In this document: in pieces, positions 59,590 to 64,000 of the stretch | How the letters are laid out: each line of letters begins with the position of its first letter | Numbering within the stretch: the first letter of the stretch is position 1 | Assembly: GCA_020283515.1 (NCBI GenBank) | Contig: JAHZTW010000001.1 | Span: forward strand, 237,630,468-237,694,467 | Reading direction: 5' to 3' | DNA from: Alliaria petiolata | Lineage: Eukaryota > Streptophyta > Magnoliopsida > Brassicales > Brassicaceae | Length of the DNA: 64,000 bases | Notes under the pieces: model-generated | Databases searched by the model: none | What the model saw: only the letters and a program-made list of their open reading frames with translations | Told to the model about the DNA's origin: nothing | Translations under genes and position numbers: made by a program

Positions 59590-61354
59590 TGTGACACCCC
59601 GACCCAGCGAAGCTGAAAAAGTCGGCGGCATCATGACACCTGTCTCGAGCCACGCGGGCCTAGACAGCGTGTCTTTTACCAGAGTAGGATCCCAGGATAA
59701 TCTTTGACCAAAAGCCCACCAACATGATCCGAACCTGCAAAACGAAACGAAGAAAAGAAAAAGGGGGAAAGGAGGGGTGAGCATAACGACAACAACTCAG
59801 TGAGAGAAGCTACGATCAATCACCATCAAACAACACACATCATAACAAAAGTACCTAGCTAGAACATCCAGTAAAGCATAAGCAATCAACAGAGATTGTG
59901 GCTACCACGTGACCCGCGCCACCTCAATCGGTCACCGCGCGTTCACGCCCCTATACCCCACAAGGTCTACCGTGATCCGCGCCACCCTCATGGTGTACCA
60001 ACGCGCTCACGCGTGACCCGTGCCACCTCATTCGGTACCCGCACGTTCACGCCCCTATACGGATATCAGTGTCCGCACCACTATCTTTGGGCTCGCTGCT
60101 TGCCCCCTCCAGCGATGGATCCACGCCACCTCAATCGGTACCCGCGTGATCCAGCAAGAAAGACGATGCAACCCTGCTAGGGGATCCTCCATCCTAACAG
60201 GCCTTACACCGACGCATACACAGGCCTCAAGCCTCATCCTAAACTCGTACTCCCCAACCCGCACAAGACATATCCCCACGAAATGCACACACCCGCAAAC
60301 AATCCGCAAACATCATACAACCGTATTGGTTCTCAGCAACCTAAGCATAATTCTAGGTGAATCACACATCAACCATCAGTATAGTATATATATAGATATA
60401 GCTTTACGTACGTATATAGATCACGACAACTACATGTATGCTTATAGATACACATAGGTATGAATGACTACCTAGACACTTCTATCATGATACGCGGTGT
60501 AAGAGGAATTGATCGGAACCACCTCACCTTGGCAAAGTGCAGATATCGGTGGATCGGAACTCCGAATGGTCAAACGGACATCAGAAATGGAACCAGCACG
60601 GAAAATCGTGTGGAAACGGCCTTCGAACGGCGGAAAACGGATAATGGGTCAAACCGGTCAAAGTCAACGGTCAACACTGGTCAAATCCGGTTAACCTGGT
60701 GAAATCCGGTTAACCCTGACCAAACCAAACCGGACCCGACCAACAACCCGACCGAGAACCCGACCCGACCCTCTAACCCGACCGGCAACCCGAACCAACC
60801 AAAACCGGCCTAACCGAACCGAATCGGATTGAACCGGCCGGTTAACAGATCACCGGCGACGATCACCGGCGGCGAGGAAGAGCGGCGGTCACCGGCTGAC
60901 GGCGGCGGCTCCGGCGACGGTGGACGGCGTCTCCGGCGGTCGACGGTGACAGCTCCGGCGGTGGTGGACGGCGGCTCCGGCGATTGCTCCGGCTGACGGT
61001 GGCGGCGCGTGAAACACATGCGCCATCTTTAGGAGGCGCGTGGCGGCGCGTCTTGAGGCGGAATTCGACGGTTTCGGCGGCCGCGGCTTCATCTCGACGT
61101 CTAGAAGATGATGGTGGCCTCGGACTTGCGACACTTTGAGCGCACGAAGTTTAAAAACAAGAAGAAGAATATTGGAGAGGCTTTATAAGAGGAGGAGATG
61201 GTTTTGGTGTGAGGAATTGAGAAGGAGAACTCCACCTTTTATAGGGATTTGTGAGAGGAGAAATGGGAGAGAAAAATGTGGGTTTTGAAGTTGTTTAGTA
61301 GGTGAAGGTGGGGAATTAGGTGAGGTTAGGAAAAATGTGGGAAATGGGTTGTTA
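59590..61354 (-). repeat. 5' LTR (right copy)
   Basis: 1765 bp. It matches the left LTR over most of its length but has an extra ~55-bp unit near 60008-60060, differs in the GC-rich region (60840-61010), and ends GGGTTGTTA without the final CA. Confidence 0.8.
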
Positions 61355-62358
61355 GTCTTGAAGGAACACATTGACAAGAAAGCAAGAATTATTGAATATT
61401 AAAGTAGACTGTTTCTTTATTGAATATTAAAAGCAAGATTTAGTTTAGATGTGGGCTTTTGTTTTGGAATTAGATTAGAGAAGAGATAAAACCTGAAGTA
61501 TAAACCGTGTATATTTTTCACATAGCATGAAAGTATGTCGTTTCCGTAATTTAATGGTTATCTTGTAGATGTTTGTTAATTTTATGGTTTTTTTTGCTGT
61601 TGTAGTTTTCTCAAAAAAAAAAAAACTATTTATATTAATTTTGTCTTTTTCTGAAAGAAATAAAAACTCACTTCCCACAACACATTCTTCTTTTCGGGAC
61701 TCAGCACCCACCAACACGCGTCTGTTCTGAGTCTATTCAACACAAGAAATATGGGCCTTATGGCCCATTTTATAGACTTATTTCACGTGTTGATTAAGAT
61801 AATTTGGGCTTTTCTTATCATGCGGGCCCATTCTAAGAATTGTTTTCATTTTGGAATCCATTAAAACGGGCAAACATTATATGAACATATTTGTTAAATT
61901 TTACCAAAATTTTCTTTTATTTACCTAAATTTGTTTAAGTGATCGATCCACAATCCCACCAAAATTTTCATGTTTTATCTCAGCCATACAAATTTTGAAT
62001 TATTTTTAAGAAACTTTACAAAACGAAATTTTTCAAATCACAACCACACAAAATTTAAAAATCGATCCAACACCATATCAAGTTTGGCAGTCGATCTAAA
62101 ATCACCGATTTAGTTCGTCTCCGAATCATATTTAAATAATTTATCTTATTAAAAATAATGAAAAAATTTAGATGGAAGAGATTGTGTGAGATTGATAAAA
62201 AAAATTATGAGGTAACAATTCAAAAGTGAAATGATATACATTTTAGATTTAATTAAAATTAAATAAATATACTGAAAGATTGTGGTTGTCAGGTTGTGAC
62301 AAGTTATAAAATGAAATGTAAAACAAAAAATGTACTCGTTTTTTTTAAAATTAGTGTT
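61355..62358. other. Displaced promoter region of ERD6-like D, then AT-rich DNA
   Basis: The stretch 61355-61855 resembles the upstream region of copy C (shared TATAAACCGTGTATATTTTT and CGTGTCTGTTCTGAGTC-like segments), so it is the old promoter of copy D, now nearly 4 kb from its start codon. Beyond it no gene is visible. Confidence 0.6.
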
Positions 62359-62865
62359 TTAGGTTCCGAATGGTAATAATAAATTAAGCGGTACGAAACA
62401 AAAAAATAAACGGGACGGTGCGGTTTAACTGCGGTTCATATAGAAAGAGGATCAAACAAAATAAGCGGGACGAAACAAAAAATATATAAAGTTGAATGGT
62501 GTTTATAACAAGTGTAGTACGGATCTAATAATTTAAAAAATATATATAAACTTGTTTTAATATCTTGAATTATCAATAGTACTTAACAGTCATATATTAT
62601 ATAGATTTTCTTTTTTTACTTTTTTAAAACATATATATATACAAAACCGCATACAACAAACACATAACATAGTAAATATCAACCGTTATTATTATTCAGT
62701 GCGTATTTGACTTTTTCTTCATAAAAATGGACCGCACATATTTTTTAATTGAAAAAAGAAAAACGCACTCAATTTTGCAAATTGAGGTTGATTGGTGAAA
62801 AAAAATCCACCATCACAAATACCGTCCCGCACATCTAAAAAACGCTGCTCCCATTCACAGCCTAA
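62359..62865. mobile_element. hAT-like short element
   Basis: The left end TTAGGTTCCGAATGGTAA resembles the complement of the right end, TTAGGCTGTGAATGGGAG. Subterminal GCGGTACG, GGACGGTGCGG and ACCGTCCCGCAC motifs mirror each other. A second, related left-like end (TAAGGCCTTGAATGAGGA) starts directly after it at 62863. No clean 8-bp duplication. Confidence 0.5.
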
Positions 62866-64000
62866 GGCCTTGAATGAGGACAATAAAAAAGCGGATTTGA
62901 GAAAAAAATATCGAAAACCGCACCTTGTCAGCCAATCAACAAATTTAAGATGATTTGCGTTTTAAAAAAAAAACAAACAGAAAGCCGATTTGACTAGTCA
63001 TTAATCAACGGACCGCATTTCAAAAACGCTATCTTTCTTTTACCCATCGGATTGATAAAAAAACGCATAAGATAATAGATCTTTTTCATTTAATTTTTAA
63101 AATTCGATTTTTTTAATAATTAAAATTTACTATATATGACACACTTCTCTCTCTCATTTATGCAACTGAAACACACAACTCTCTCTCACTAAGATTTCTT
63201 TTTTTTTAACATCTGATTTTAACATCACCTTAGAAAACACACTATACCAACCAGAAATTAGCCAAAAAACTGCAATACATACACACAAACACTGAACCCA
63301 CCAAAACCCAAAAAAACTCCTTGTCCACTACGCTTTCTCTCAGATATTTTAATTTTTTTTGTTCAATATGTATAATATGCAAATTATAAATTATTTAAGA
63401 AACTATAAGTTTTTATTATTTAAAGAAAGTATAATGTTAGATTTAAATTGAAGTATATATCATTATCTACTTGAAAACATTAAATTGTATAAAAGATAGA
63501 AAAATATTTAAGGTAATACTATATGAAAGTTTTAAATTGAAGTATATATAATTATCTACTTGAATTAAATATTTGGCAACTTTTTGTAAAAAATTAGATG
63601 TAATTATCACATAATTTCTTTAAAAAGTAGATGTATTTTGTAAAAAGAAATTCTCAACATAATTAGTTTACTTAATTCAATTTTTTTATTATAATAGGTT
63701 ACGTGAAATTGTAAATAGATTAATATACTAAGTACATATAGTGTTATATCCTACATAATAGTTTATTTTAATAGTAGTATTGCAAAATTAAATATAATAA
63801 AATTGAATAAAATTTCATTAATATATTCATAAAAATACTATTATACGATATATATAATGTATATCTCTTCTTGTATACACATATAACATGTATTCATATG
63901 AATGTTTTAACTTAAATAATTATTTGATACAAACCAATTATAAGCATTCTTAAATATGTTATACATTAAATAAATAGATGCGTTTGATTATTTATACATG
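62866..64000. other. AT-rich intergenic DNA, possible second hAT-like piece
   Basis: The first ~190 bp (to about 63050, with AAAGCGGATTTG and GGACCGCATTTC motifs) looks related to the preceding short element. Two similar ~60 bp phrases (AAATTGAAGTATATATCATT and AAATTGAAGTATATATAATT) occur near 63447 and 63533. No gene seen to the window end. Confidence 0.4.

Larger units (their letters stand above)
57433..61354 (-). mobile_element. LTR retrotransposon with very short interior, Ty3-type-like
   Basis: Two long direct repeats (57433-59238 and 59590-61354), each starting TGTGACACCCCG on the plus strand, flank only 351 bp. On the minus strand a primer site, TGGTATCAGAGC (59576-59587), complementary to initiator Met-tRNA, sits two bases from one LTR, and a purine tract, GTGGGGAAGAAT (59239-59250), touches the other. 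Both fix the minus orientation. The phrase GAATTCGGGGACGAATTC in the interior is typical of plant Ty3 chromovirus ends. No gag or pol remains. The right LTR lacks the terminal CA, so a few bases including one target duplication seem lost. Confidence 0.85.

Overview
This is a nuclear plant genome window. Genes have many short introns, intergenic DNA is AT-rich, and the proteins are plastid, mitochondrial and plant-specific families. It also carries plant transposons: Helitrons, Stowaway and other MITEs, a MULE, a CACTA-like element and an LTR element whose primer site matches initiator Met-tRNA. The gene order (KEA3, methionine sulfoxide reductase B, a PPR protein, MED21, SUFB, ERD6-like sugar carriers) is the order I recall for Arabidopsis thaliana At4g04850 to At4g04750. 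I therefore read it as a Brassicaceae chromosome segment, species not determined. Homology calls come from reading translated sequence, without a database search.

Layout. 0-10.5 kb: KEA3, an MSRB, a YqgF/RuvX-like resolvase-fold gene (all minus strand) and an exon-1 relic of a second MSRB. 10.7-14.7 kb: a ~3.9 kb element with inverted ends and a target-site duplication. It carries a MuDR-type transposase fragment and captured exons of GAR formyltransferase, so I call it a Pack-MULE; it ends ~100 bp before the start codon of the next gene. 14.8-19.3 kb: a mitochondrial-type PPR gene. 19.4-29.7 kb: a rearranged block. The 3' exons of MED21 lie at its left end and the first exon of MED21 at its right end. 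Between them are a PPR-like fragment, a full-length DEAH-box (PRP22/DEAH5-type) helicase gene, an OVATE relic, a Helitron and a SUFB copy with a nonsense codon. 31.8-33.6 kb: an intact SUFB gene. 33.9-57.4 kb: four tandem ERD6-like sugar transporter genes, all minus strand, each with about 18 exons; three look intact or nearly so. The fourth has a CACTA-like element in an exon, a Helitron-like element in an intron and an LTR retrotransposon just upstream of its ATG. 57.4-61.35 kb: that LTR element, with ~1.8 kb LTRs and an internal part of only 351 bp. 61.4-64 kb: AT-rich DNA with hAT-like ends and no gene that I can see.

The conserved genes do not form one pathway. KEA3, SUFB and probably the YqgF-like gene relate to plastid ion balance, Fe-S assembly and nucleic-acid work. 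MSRB repairs oxidised methionine, the PPR protein acts on organelle RNA, DEAH5 acts in splicing, and the ERD6-like carriers move sugars across (probably) the tonoplast. The main interest is structural: gene capture by a MULE, a MED21 gene split in two, a SUFB duplication with a 446 bp identical tract, and repeated transposon hits on one member of a tandem array.
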